Below, piece by piece: positions 9,055 to 17,415 of a stretch of DNA of 64,000 bases; the stretch's first letter is position 1; every line of letters starts with the position of its first letter. The DNA comes from Candidatus Gastranaerophilales bacterium (GTDB lineage: Bacteria; Cyanobacteriota; Vampirovibrionia; Gastranaerophilales; Gastranaerophilaceae). Under the pieces are notes generated by a model. The model searched no databases and was not told the origin of the DNA. It saw nothing but the letters and a program-made list of their open reading frames with translations. A program made the translations under genes and the position numbers. The stretch covers positions 105,985 through 169,984 of the forward strand of contig CALVEC010000001.1 in assembly GCA_944326475.1 (NCBI GenBank), given 5' to 3'.

Positions 9055-9264
9055 GGTATTAGATGGGCAAGCTGTCTCAAAATGCCGGGGGGTCACAGTA
9101 AAGAAAGTGGCTCGCCAAGGGGGTCGCGGTTAAGAAAAAACGGCTCGCAACGCAGGTCGATTTTTAACAAAGCGGCACTCCAGAGGTCACGGTTTAACTA
9201 AGCGGCTTTACCAAGAAAGACAAGGCAACCCGCGGCTACAGCACCCGAAGTGAAAGGAAAAGAA
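9055..9264 (+). promoter_or_regulatory. rplU leader with a four-fold GGTC...GGC repeat
   Basis: The ~210-base leader holds four units beginning GGTC at 9091, 9122, 9155 and 9185. Each is followed 18-20 bases later by GGC (9109, 9142, 9174, 9204), and the linkers are A-rich. The regular 30-33-base period suggests a structured leader, perhaps an autoregulatory site for L21. L21 leaders are known in Bacillus, but I cannot align this one to them by eye. Confidence 0.5.
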
Positions 9265-9624
9265 ATGTACGCAATAGTTGAAACAGGCGGAAAACAGTAC
9301 AAGCTCGAAGAAGGACGCTACACTGACATTGAATTGCTCGAAGGCAATGCTGATGAAAAAATAGTTTTTGACAAAGTAGTTATGCTTGTAAACGGCAAAA
9401 AGTCCAAAGTAGGTCAACCCTACGTTGAAAAAGCTTCTGTTGAAGGTGTTATCGTTAAACACGACAAAGCAAAAAAAGTAATTGTATACAAACAGAGAGC
9501 AAAAAAAGGTTACAGAAAAAAACAAGGTCACAGACAGGCTTTCACCAGAGTTATGATTAACAAAATCAGAACTACGGCATCAAGAGCTAAAGCAGCTGCT
9601 GAACCGGAAACAACTGAAGAATAA
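9265..9624 (+). CDS. rplU: 50S ribosomal protein L21
   Basis: 119 residues beginning [17 protein letters not shown], with the family's [10 protein letters not shown] near residue 85. AAAGGAAAAGA precedes the ATG at 9265; an upstream in-frame start at 9250 lies inside the ribosome-site region and is unlikely. It binds 23S rRNA in the large subunit. rpmA follows at 21 bp, the usual L21-L27 pair. The C-terminus carries a short Ala/Glu tail. Confidence 0.96.
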   Translation: MYAIVETGGKQYKLEEGRYTDIELLEGNADEKIVFDKVVMLVNGKKSKVGQPYVEKASVEGVIVKHDKAKKVIVYKQRAKKGYRKKQGHRQAFTRVMINKIRTTASRAKAAAEPETTEE

Positions 9625-9645
9625 TTTTAAAAGGAGATAATAAAA

Positions 9646-9903
9646 ATGGCACATAAGAAGGGCGTAGGTTCATCAAAAAACGGTCGTGACAGCGAAAGCA
9701 AGCGACTTGGCGTCAAAAAATTCGGCGGTGAAATCGTTAAAGCCGGAAATATCATTGTACGCCAGAGAGGTACTAAGTTCCATCCCGGCAACAATGTCGG
9801 TATCGGCAAAGACGACACTCTTTTTGCTTTAACTGACGGCAAAGTTGTTTTTGAACCTTACAGACGCGACAGAAGACAGGTTAGTGTTTACGCTGCAGGT
9901 TAA
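9646..9903 (+). CDS. rpmA: 50S ribosomal protein L27
   Basis: 85 residues starting [19 protein letters not shown], with the [15 protein letters not shown] core. The N-terminus begins directly with AHKKG, so it lacks the cleaved Firmicute-type extension. AAAGGAGATAATAAA provides a strong ribosome site. Confidence 0.97.
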   Translation: MAHKKGVGSSKNGRDSESKRLGVKKFGGEIVKAGNIIVRQRGTKFHPGNNVGIGKDDTLFALTDGKVVFEPYRRDRRQVSVYAAG

Positions 9904-9923
9904 TCTTTTGCCGCTAACAGACT

Positions 9924-9961
9924 TAAAAAACGGATTTTTTACATAAAATCCGTTTTTTTGT
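9924..9961 (+). terminator. Rho-independent terminator after rpmA
   Basis: AAAACGGATTTT and AAAATCCGTTTT pair around a short loop and end in a run of T, 20 bases beyond the rpmA stop. Confidence 0.85.
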
Positions 9962-10027
9962 TACTCAAACTTGACCTGACAAAACTCAAACTTGACCCGA
10001 TTACACACATTATACTAAGCTGGTTAT

Positions 10028-11851
10028 ATGAAAAGAATACATCAACTATCCAGACAACTCATTAATCAAATTGCAGCAGGAGAGGTAATAGAACGACCGG
10101 CATCGGTTGTGAAAGAGCTGCTTGAAAATGCGATTGACGCAGGTGCCACAAAAATTGAAATAGAGATAACAAACGAATGCAAAAACATTCGTGTCTCAGA
10201 CAACGGCTCCGGTATTCATCCGGATGACATAGAGCTTGCGTTCTCGAAGCACGCTACAAGCAAAATTCAATCATCTGACGACCTTTTCAACATTCATTCT
10301 CTCGGCTTTCGCGGTGAAGCGCTGGCAAGTATCATATCCATCGCAAAAGTCACCTGCACAACACGAACAAAAGAACACGAAACAGGCACAAAGGTCGAAT
10401 GCGAAGAATCTAATGTAAAACGCACGCCCTGCGGCTGCGCGCAAGGCACTACAATGGAAGTCAGAGACCTTTTCTACAATGTACCTGTACGCGAAAAATT
10501 TCTAAAATCAGAGAGGGTTGAATTTTCATATATTTCAGAAATAGTTCAAAGTGCGGCTATAGCAAATCCTTCAGTCGCTATAACCCTGAAAGGCGCTTCA
10601 AGCACACCAGTTCAAACCTCCGGCAGCGGAGATTTGCTCTGCGTTTTGACAGAAATATACTCAAACTCAATTGCAGCGGGACTCAAAGAAATTCAAAAAA
10701 ATGACGAGACAGACCATATTTCTGTATCGGGATATTGTTCAACTCCGGATTTTACACGTTCCTCAAAAAAAGCAATTTATGTTTTTGTAAACAATCGCGT
10801 TGTAAAATGTCCGGTTATACTGAAAGCAATAGACACAGCCTACAAAAACATGCTTCCCTCAGGCAAATACCCCTTTGTTTGTCTCAATTTATCCATTCGC
10901 CCGAAAGACGTTGATGTCAATGTTCATCCCACAAAACGGGAAGTACGCTACAAAAACCCGAATCTTATTTTTAATTTTATATACGGTGCTGTAATAGGCG
11001 CCCTAAACGGTGTTCAGCCTTACACACCCCCTGTGGAGGATTACAAACCCGTTAACAGTGCACCGGAAGAAAACTTAATAAAAACTTTCTTCAACAATTA
11101 TTCCCCAAAAGACAACAGCGATGAAGAATCACAGGATAAGCCCGTCTCATACCCCGTACAAACAGCATTGCTCACAGAAACTCAAAGAGAATACACCTAT
11201 AAAAAGCCGGATACTTCATTTTCTTTCAACAAGACAGAAACCATCCGCCCGCTCGAGCGAATACCGGATATTACTCCGGAACTTCCGTCGTACAATATAA
11301 TCGGGCAGTATTTGAATACATACATAATTTTTGAAGAAAACAGAATGCTCAACATTATAGACCAGCATATTGCAGACGAGCGCTACATTTTTGAAAAACT
11401 AAAAGAACAGTTATCAGAAAAAGACGTACCCTCGCAGCTTTTAATAATATCGGATGTCATAAAAACAGAGCCGGAAGAAACAGCGCTGCTTATGGAAAAC
11501 AGAGAAAAGCTGGCAAGATTCGGTTACGGCATTGAACAAATTTCCGACACTGAAATCACTTTCAAGAAAATCCCGCAGGTAATTTCTCATTTTAAGCCGC
11601 AGGATATTCTTGCAGATATTCTTGAAAATCTGCAGGGTGACTTAAACAATCTTGAAGAAAAAATGCTGGTGACAATGTCCTGCAAAGCCGCTGTTAAAGC
11701 GGGGCAAGAGTTGAATCTGTGGCAGATGGAAGAACTGATAAAAAAATGGAAAACCACAAAACATCCATACACATGCCCGCACGGTCGTCCGATTCTTCAT
11801 ACATTTTCCCCTAAAGAAATCGGAGCATTCTTCCACAGAAACGAGAATTAG
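10028..11851 (+). CDS. mutL: DNA mismatch repair protein MutL (endonuclease type)
   Basis: 607 residues. The GHKL ATPase is intact: NQIAAGEVIERPASVVKELL, ENAIDAGA, the GFRGEAL box. The C-terminal dimerisation domain carries the metal-binding endonuclease motif as DQHIADERYIFE (from D445; consensus DQHAxxExxxxE, with A changed to I), plus CKAAVKAG and CPHGRP. It should therefore be a nicking MutL, as in bacteria without MutH. No mutS is in the window. A duplicated ACTCAAACTTGACC lies just upstream. Confidence 0.94.
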   Translation: MKRIHQLSRQLINQIAAGEVIERPASVVKELLENAIDAGATKIEIEITNECKNIRVSDNGSGIHPDDIELAFSKHATSKIQSSDDLFNIHSLGFRGEALASIISIAKVTCTTRTKEHETGTKVECEESNVKRTPCGCAQGTTMEVRDLFYNVPVREKFLKSERVEFSYISEIVQSAAIANPSVAITLKGASSTPVQTSGSGDLLCVLTEIYSNSIAAGLKEIQKNDETDHISVSGYCSTPDFTRSSKKAIYVFVNNRVVKCPVILKAIDTAYKNMLPSGKYPFVCLNLSIRPKDVDVNVHPTKREVRYKNPNLIFNFIYGAVIGALNGVQPYTPPVEDYKPVNSAPEENLIKTFFNNYSPKDNSDEESQDKPVSYPVQTALLTETQREYTYKKPDTSFSFNKTETIRPLERIPDITPELPSYNIIGQYLNTYIIFEENRMLNIIDQHIADERYIFEKLKEQLSEKDVPSQLLIISDVIKTEPEETALLMENREKLARFGYGIEQISDTEITFKKIPQVISHFKPQDILADILENLQGDLNNLEEKMLVTMSCKAAVKAGQELNLWQMEELIKKWKTTKHPYTCPHGRPILHTFSPKEIGAFFHRNEN

Positions 11852-11899
11852 CAACCGCTGCACTGAAAAACACAGGAGAAAAAGCTTTCCGTTTTGAAA

Positions 11900-12283
11900 C
11901 TAAAAGTCAAAATCGTCGCAATAGTCTACATATTCCATAAGGTCGCCGGATTCTTCTTCGACAGTATCTGACGTTATTTTTATAAACCAACCGTCTTCAT
12001 ATGGATTTTCATTAATAATTTCCGGATTTTCAATAAGTTTTTCGTTAACTTCAACAACTGTGCCAGAAGCCGGCATGCAGAGTTCAGAAGCAGCGCGGAC
12101 TGATTCTATGGTTCCAAAAACCTCACCTTTAACAAATTCCGAACCTGCTTCGGGAAGTTCAACAAATACTACATCTCCAAGCTGTTCAAGACCGTATTCG
12201 GTAAGCCCGATTTTGTAACCGTTTCCGTCTTCATACAAGTATTCATGGTTTTTTGTGCATAAAATACCCTCAGGTACAAACAT
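11900..12283 (-). CDS. gcvH: GcvH-like protein without the lipoyl-lysine
   Basis: 127 residues from the ATG at 12283, which has GGAG eight bases upstream. The fold is clearly glycine cleavage H protein: YKIGLTEYGLEQLGDVVFVELPE, then the hairpin that normally reads ESVKA. Here it reads ESVRAASE, so the residue that carries lipoate is Arg63 (codon CGC). The protein ends with an extra acidic tail (EYVDYCDDFDF). No gcvT, gcvP or lipoate ligase is nearby. It cannot be a normal lipoyl carrier as encoded; the gene symbol is by homology only. Confidence 0.85.
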   Translation of the reverse strand: MFVPEGILCTKNHEYLYEDGNGYKIGLTEYGLEQLGDVVFVELPEAGSEFVKGEVFGTIESVRAASELCMPASGTVVEVNEKLIENPEIINENPYEDGWFIKITSDTVEEESGDLMEYVDYCDDFDF

Positions 12284-12390
12284 TTTTTTCTCCTTTTTTG
12301 TGCGATATCGGACAGCTTTTGTTTTCGGCTGTTTACCCAAACCCTATATATATATTTTTAAAGTATTTTAAATTTTGTGTCAAGATGTTA

Positions 12391-14058
12391 TTATTCAACA
12401 ACTATTTCTTTTTCATTTTTAAACACAACAAATCCGCTTTTTGTATTAACCGGACGTTTTATATACTTTCTCATTGTATATACGACAGAGGTCTTCGACG
12501 AATCTTTTGCACTTGAGAACTGTTTTGCAAGTTTTGCTGTTTTTAAAAGCGTATCATCGTCCGGCATGCTTTTTTCTGTTTTTATAAGCACATGGCTGCC
12601 GGGCGCATTTAGCACGTGAAACCACAAATCTTCCGGCGATGAAATTTTTGAATAAATATAATCGTTTTGCTTGTTATTCTTGCCAATGTAAACAGTATAG
12701 CCGTTTATCAAGGTTTTTAAAACATTTACGGGATTTTCTTTTGTTTTCTTAGATTGCACACTCTCCGGCGCAATCTCTTGTTTAATTTCTTTCAAATCTT
12801 CATAACACTGCGCATTTTCTATGCTGTAGAAAAGTTCTTCATAATATAAAAGCTCATTTTCTGTTTCTTTTTTTAACGCCAGAGCATAATCGCAGGCACG
12901 TTTGGTTTTGTTATAGAGTTTGTAGTAGCGATTTGCATTCTCTACCGCGCTCAACTGCTCATCCATCTCTATTTCAATTTCCTGAGCAGTTGTAAAGTCC
13001 TCAAGGTATATTTTTGAAGAAAAGTTTTTTAAGTTATAGAGATTGGACATAATCAAATCAGCTTTAAGTTTGTAAACATCAGCCTTTTTCGCCTTTTCAA
13101 TCTGTAAATTCTGATTTTTAAGACTGTTTTTTAATCTTTTCAATTCTTTTTTAACAACAGCAGAAAGCTCAGCGGCAAGAGTCCGTATAGCGTAAATTTC
13201 TAAATGATACGAATAATAGTCATCAATAAGCTCATTAACGCCGTCATATTTTAACTCATACGGAAGAATCGGCGAATATACACTTCTGTCTTTCGCCATT
13301 GTATATACGGGATTTTTTTCCTCAAGGTATTCATGCAAAGCAATATATAATTTTTGAATCCCTTCTTTGTCCGTAGCTAAAATCGAATCGCGTTTGCAGA
13401 TTTCTTCAACAGTTACCTGCGCAATAGCAAGAAATTTTTCGTTCACAATATTCTTTAGCTGCTTATTGCCGGCTTCTTGCGCAATAATTTTTTCAAAAGT
13501 TGCATAACGTGTTGTAAGAAGATTTTTTTTATTCTGACGCGGAGGATAAATATAAGGAAGTCCGCCCGCAAGCTCTCTTTCTTTGCTCTTTTCCGCGCCG
13601 ATATTATGAGCACAGCCGAGGATAATATTGTTGTCAGTATTGTAAAGCACTATATTGCTGTGTTTTCCCATAAGTTCAACCGAAAGACACTCCTCGATTT
13701 CATCCCCAAGCTCATTATGATTTTTAAAGAACAGCTCAACAATTCTTTCATTTTCGGGTTTTTTAACACACGTTATTTTAGCACCCTCCATGTGCTTTCT
13801 TAAAAGCATACAAAACATCGGAGGGTGCTGCTGCAGGGTAAAATTGCGCCGCCGCTCATTTTCACTGCTCATAAAACAAAGGTGGGCAAAAGCGGGATTT
13901 ATGTTTATATAAAGTTTTTTGGACTCAGCATTCTTTCTCAAATGCAGTATAACCTCACGGCGGGTAGGCTGCTGTATTTTTTGAACACGCGCCCCTGTAA
14001 GAAAATCTCCGTTTTGATTTATAAATATTTCAAGAATTTTTGAATCAATATTAATCAT
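12391..14058 (-). CDS. rqcH: NFACT/RqcH-family ribosome quality control protein
   Basis: 555 residues with NFACT architecture. The N-terminal NFACT-N domain has QPTRREVILHLR and NERIVELFF (Glu-Arg where Bacillus RqcH has the tRNA-binding Asp-Arg). A long coiled-coil middle (~270-420) follows, then the C-terminal NFACT-R domain DLWFHVLNAPGSHVLIK. RqcH binds obstructed 50S subunits and directs Ala-tailing. It starts 13 bp after the cyclase-like gene on the same strand, so the two are probably cotranscribed. A fibronectin-binding label would be the older name for the same family. Confidence 0.85.
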   Translation of the reverse strand: MINIDSKILEIFINQNGDFLTGARVQKIQQPTRREVILHLRKNAESKKLYININPAFAHLCFMSSENERRRNFTLQQHPPMFCMLLRKHMEGAKITCVKKPENERIVELFFKNHNELGDEIEECLSVELMGKHSNIVLYNTDNNIILGCAHNIGAEKSKERELAGGLPYIYPPRQNKKNLLTTRYATFEKIIAQEAGNKQLKNIVNEKFLAIAQVTVEEICKRDSILATDKEGIQKLYIALHEYLEEKNPVYTMAKDRSVYSPILPYELKYDGVNELIDDYYSYHLEIYAIRTLAAELSAVVKKELKRLKNSLKNQNLQIEKAKKADVYKLKADLIMSNLYNLKNFSSKIYLEDFTTAQEIEIEMDEQLSAVENANRYYKLYNKTKRACDYALALKKETENELLYYEELFYSIENAQCYEDLKEIKQEIAPESVQSKKTKENPVNVLKTLINGYTVYIGKNNKQNDYIYSKISSPEDLWFHVLNAPGSHVLIKTEKSMPDDDTLLKTAKLAKQFSSAKDSSKTSVVYTMRKYIKRPVNTKSGFVVFKNEKEIVVE

Positions 14059-14071
14059 GGCTCAATACAGT

Positions 14072-16165
14072 TTAGGGTTTATCATCTGATTTACCTTTAA
14101 GCTCGTACAGCTTAATCTTTTCCTCGGAATTTTTCAGACGAATAACACCTGCATAATCGACAGCGGGAGGCACATCAAGATTTTCGAGCACCGACTCCGT
14201 GAGTACGATATTTTTGTCAAATTCAGTGCAAATCGTCTCAATTCTCTCAATAACATCAACTGTCTCACCGAGCAAGGTAAGTTCGGACTGGGATTTTGAA
14301 CCAAGCTGTCCGATTATTGCGTTACCTGTATTTAATGCAATTTTTACCTTCAAATAAAGGTCGGCATTCTGTTTATCATCTTCTTCGTCCATTTTTTCTC
14401 TCAGTTCTTCGCTGAATTTTCTGATTTCATCTTCAATTTCTACAGCCGCCTTAAGCGCATTTTCAGTGTCTTTTCTGGAGTGAATCGGATACCCCCAGTA
14501 AACAAGCACGGAATTTCCGACAAACCTGTTAATTGTACCGTTGTATTTAAAAATTATCCGCTCAATAATACCAAACGCATTATTGATTATATTAACGTAA
14601 TTTTCCGGAGTAACTGTATCGGAAACCTGTACATTGTTGTAAATATCACAGGACATAACGGTCACTTTTTGCATTGAAGATTTGAGATTTAGTCTGTGGG
14701 GCTTGTTCATAATCTGTTTCAAAACATCTTCAGACACAAGGTTTCCGAATATTTTTTCTATTCTTTTTCTTTTTTTATACTCATGGTGGACCTTTAAAAC
14801 ATAAGCCATTAGGAATGTTACACCCATACAGTACAGCGGCACTGCCATGTATAAAAGTATATGATAACGCGGATGACAGAAAATAAGTATGCTTAAACCG
14901 CAGTATATAAGGATTATAAACAGTCCGTTCGTAAAAGCGAGCAGCAGGTTTGTTGCAATTGTAATCGCAAAAATAATTGCAGCACAAAATGCACAGGTCA
15001 AACAAACCGTCTTAGGCATTGAGAGATGCTTCGCAAACCGTCTCTTATTGAGTTTTTTTGTGTTTGAGTCGTTTATATAATTATCAATGATAGTAGCTTT
15101 GATTTCAGCGTCCGTCATTTCATTATCAACCGGAGTATCGTGTGTTTCCGTACTCATCTGAGTCTGGGTAATCAGAAGAATTTTGTCCTTTAAAATAGAA
15201 AGCGGGTACTTTTCACCGCTGAAAACAAAACTGTTTTCACCTCTCACCATACTGAGCATAAGAGCGTTTATGGGAATATCAAGGTATGTCCCGTTTTGTC
15301 CGTGCCAATTTATCAGCGCCTGTCCGTTATCATTCAGTTGTATCGAATGATTTCCGGTTCTGAGTACATTATCTTTTATAATTATTTCATCAACTGACCC
15401 CGTATATTTTAAAAGAGCGGCAAGCCCGATTGAGGGTATATAATACTCTCTGTTCCCTTTAATAAGCTTGTAAACAGGCTGTGAATAGCGGATATTGTCT
15501 GTTTTTTTACTCAAAGGAAGATTTGTAACCGCCATGGTTGTACTCTGCGTAAAAATATCGGGAATCGGCGTATGTGAAAAATAAGAAATTTTATTAACCA
15601 TCTCAGGATTGTCAATATGTACTGCAAGCGACTCTTTTACGGGAGAGAAGGGATTGTCAAAATTGTCCAGAATGCTTGCCGGTACAACATTATTTGTCGA
15701 AACATACGGCGTTCTGAGCGCTGTTGCAAGAATAATATTGTCATAATTTGACAGCGTATTTGCAAAAATCATATCCGGCGAATAGCGGTTTAACGCAATG
15801 TCTTCATAATTTGAAAAATTCATATCAATTATGACCATCTGTGGTTCTTGTTTTTCAATAAAATTAATAAATTCAGCCCAAACAGCCCTCGACCACGGCC
15901 AGTGAGCAAGATTAAGCTCGCTTGAACGTGCAGCACTGTAGCGGGTGAGGTCATTTACGGAAATAATTATAATATTGTCGCTGGCTTCTGAAAATTTCTC
16001 GGAAAACAAGCCTTTGTCCGTGCTTAAAGAACTTCTGAAATCGGTGAGCTGTTCTTCAGCATACTCAAAAACATCGTTAAAAATGTACGCAAAAAGGGCG
16101 GCAAGCAAAATAAGCACAGCCGTTATAACAACTTTTAACCTGTTTATTTTTCTGTCAAATATCAT
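14072..16165 (-). CDS. CHASE2 sensor with a degenerate class III cyclase domain
   Basis: 697 residues. One N-terminal membrane helix, an extracytoplasmic CHASE2 domain (~40-370), three hydrophobic segments (~390-460), then a class III nucleotide cyclase domain (from ~501). The first metal Asp is kept (SCDIYNN, D507). The second metal Asp is Asn (FVGNSVL, N551). The catalytic Asn of the VNxxxR motif is Asp (ETVDVIER, D637), while R641 is kept. It may be inactive or altered in chemistry. A partner kinase or cNMP receptor is not seen nearby. Confidence 0.8.
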   Translation of the reverse strand: MIFDRKINRLKVVITAVLILLAALFAYIFNDVFEYAEEQLTDFRSSLSTDKGLFSEKFSEASDNIIIISVNDLTRYSAARSSELNLAHWPWSRAVWAEFINFIEKQEPQMVIIDMNFSNYEDIALNRYSPDMIFANTLSNYDNIILATALRTPYVSTNNVVPASILDNFDNPFSPVKESLAVHIDNPEMVNKISYFSHTPIPDIFTQSTTMAVTNLPLSKKTDNIRYSQPVYKLIKGNREYYIPSIGLAALLKYTGSVDEIIIKDNVLRTGNHSIQLNDNGQALINWHGQNGTYLDIPINALMLSMVRGENSFVFSGEKYPLSILKDKILLITQTQMSTETHDTPVDNEMTDAEIKATIIDNYINDSNTKKLNKRRFAKHLSMPKTVCLTCAFCAAIIFAITIATNLLLAFTNGLFIILIYCGLSILIFCHPRYHILLYMAVPLYCMGVTFLMAYVLKVHHEYKKRKRIEKIFGNLVSEDVLKQIMNKPHRLNLKSSMQKVTVMSCDIYNNVQVSDTVTPENYVNIINNAFGIIERIIFKYNGTINRFVGNSVLVYWGYPIHSRKDTENALKAAVEIEDEIRKFSEELREKMDEEDDKQNADLYLKVKIALNTGNAIIGQLGSKSQSELTLLGETVDVIERIETICTEFDKNIVLTESVLENLDVPPAVDYAGVIRLKNSEEKIKLYELKGKSDDKP

Positions 16166-16194
16166 AAATTATCTCGCGTAAACTAACTTGTATC

Positions 16195-16223
16195 ATTATA
16201 AATGTTATCGTCATTTTTGACAA
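16195..16223 (-). promoter_or_regulatory. Promoter of the CHASE2-rqcH unit
   Basis: Minus strand TTGTCA (16218-16223), 17-base gap, TATAAT (16195-16200), about 30 bases before the start codon at 16165. Confidence 0.65.
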
Positions 16224-16770
16224 TTTTTGTAAATTTTAAACAAAAAACTTATGTAAATCCGCTCCCCAAGCTGGGGAGGAAATAAAGTGCAGACCAAACG
16301 GGGGTTACAGGGGGTGTCCCCCATGTTGGGCGGAGCCGTCGGTTAGAGCTTGTTAGAACACCCGTAGCCGGTTGCCCCCTTACGGGTCACTCCCCATCCC
16401 AACCTTCCCCAAGTCGGGGAAGGAGTTCTCTTTTAATTTTTATACGGCACGGAGAAACTTCGTTTCTCACTTAGCCTGCCTCCATCCGTAACGTGACATT
16501 TAGTCACCTTCCGGACGGAGTCCTTCCTCCCCGACTTGGGGAGGGGTAGGGTGGGGAACGGCATGATGTTAAATAAAATTTATCCGGTCTTGTGCCGGAA
16601 AATTTTCGTTTAAAGACTCTACAAGCTCTTTCCTTCTGTGCCTGTTTTCTTTTCTTTGGTTCGTTTCTTTTCTTTTGCATGCGCAATTCAAAAGAAAAGA
16701 AATGAACGTTCAAGAAACTTGTTTGATACAATTACTCTGTTTTCATTTTTTGTATAAAACACAAAATAAA
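16224..16770. other. Gene-free stretch with several palindromes
   Basis: No credible gene. It holds three related hairpins: CTCCCC-AAGCT-GGGGAG near 16262-16278, CCTTCCCC-AAGTC-GGGGAAGG at 16403-16423, and CCTCCCC-GACTT-GGGGAGG at 16526-16544. A further long hairpin lies at 16659-16707, where a GTTC plus TTTCTTTTCTTTTG arm pairs with its complement over ~19 bp with one mismatch. Short ORFs here look like by-products of the repeats. Confidence 0.6.
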
Positions 16771-17070
16771 GTTAAAAGCTAAAAAATACGATTATAGCTT
16801 TTTGTTCCACCCATTCTTTTAAAAAGAATAGGTGGAGCCGAAGAAATTTGCCGACCTGCTGCTCCGCTCATACAGAAAGTAAATTGCACACGAGTCTCAT
16901 AACTCGCAGCCCATATTTTCGCAAAAAATCATAAACAAATTAAAGACCTTGAAAATAACTACGGGCTGCTCAAACAGATGAGACTAATTGTTGTTTAATT
17001 AACTTTCTGTAATTCGCTGTGCAAAGGTCGGCGGGGTTGCTACATGCGTGAAATGGAAAAATAAAATAGT
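16771..17070 (+). repeat. ~300-bp nested inverted-repeat element, copy A
   Basis: It starts at GTTAAAAGCT with a CCACC/GGTGG hairpin (16812-16835 region). A long rod-like structure follows, with arms GCCGACCT/AGGTCGGC, ACAGAAAGTAAATT/AATTAACTTTCTGT, and AGTCTCATAACTCGCAGCCC with its imperfect complement. Copies B-D are at 48175, 56648 and 61312. It contains no ORF of note. It could be a MITE or a repeated structured RNA. Confidence 0.75.
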
Positions 17071-17176
17071 ACGTCATGCTGAACTTGTTTCAGCATCTGT
17101 ACTAACGTGATATGTAGCGCAAAATGTGGAATTAAGTTAAAATAAGCAGGTTGTGCTACTTGCACAAAACTTTTTG

Positions 17177-17265
17177 TCATGCTGAAGCGCCGGACGTTTG
17201 TGCCCGCTTCAATATCTCCATGTTCAGCATCTTACCGGCGAGGCGTTCAGCGAAAAATTCGTCAT
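17177..17265 (+). repeat. ~85-bp GCTGAAGC...TTCAGCATC repeat
   Basis: One of at least six copies (48480, 56960, 61214, 61612, 63836). TCATGCTGAAGCG at one end and CATGTTCAGCATCTTACCGG at the other give ATGCTGAA/TTCAGCAT pairing. Confidence 0.65.
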
Positions 17266-17352
17266 TCCGGCGGGAAATAACAGCAACTGCTAAAACAATC
17301 CGGCATGCCGGCAATAAAAAATTCATCAACCATGTATACTATTGTAAACTTA

Positions 17353-17388
17353 TTGATAGTGTATTATTAATGTTATTATAATAACATT
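17353..17388 (+). promoter_or_regulatory. RND operon promoter with an overlapping 20-bp operator
   Basis: TTGATA (17353-17358), 18 bases, TATAAT (17377-17382). A perfect palindrome, AATGTTATTATAATAACATT (17369-17388), covers the whole -10 box. That is the usual place for a TetR- or MarR-type repressor site. No regulator gene is adjacent. Confidence 0.7.
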
Positions 17389-17415
17389 GAAGACCTGAAC
17401 CTAGAGGAATAAAAA

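Noticed and set aside
9992..10016. TTGACC...TATACT as mutL promoter
   Set aside because: The spacer is only 13 bases. The duplicated ACTCAAACTTGACC is real, but its function is unclear.
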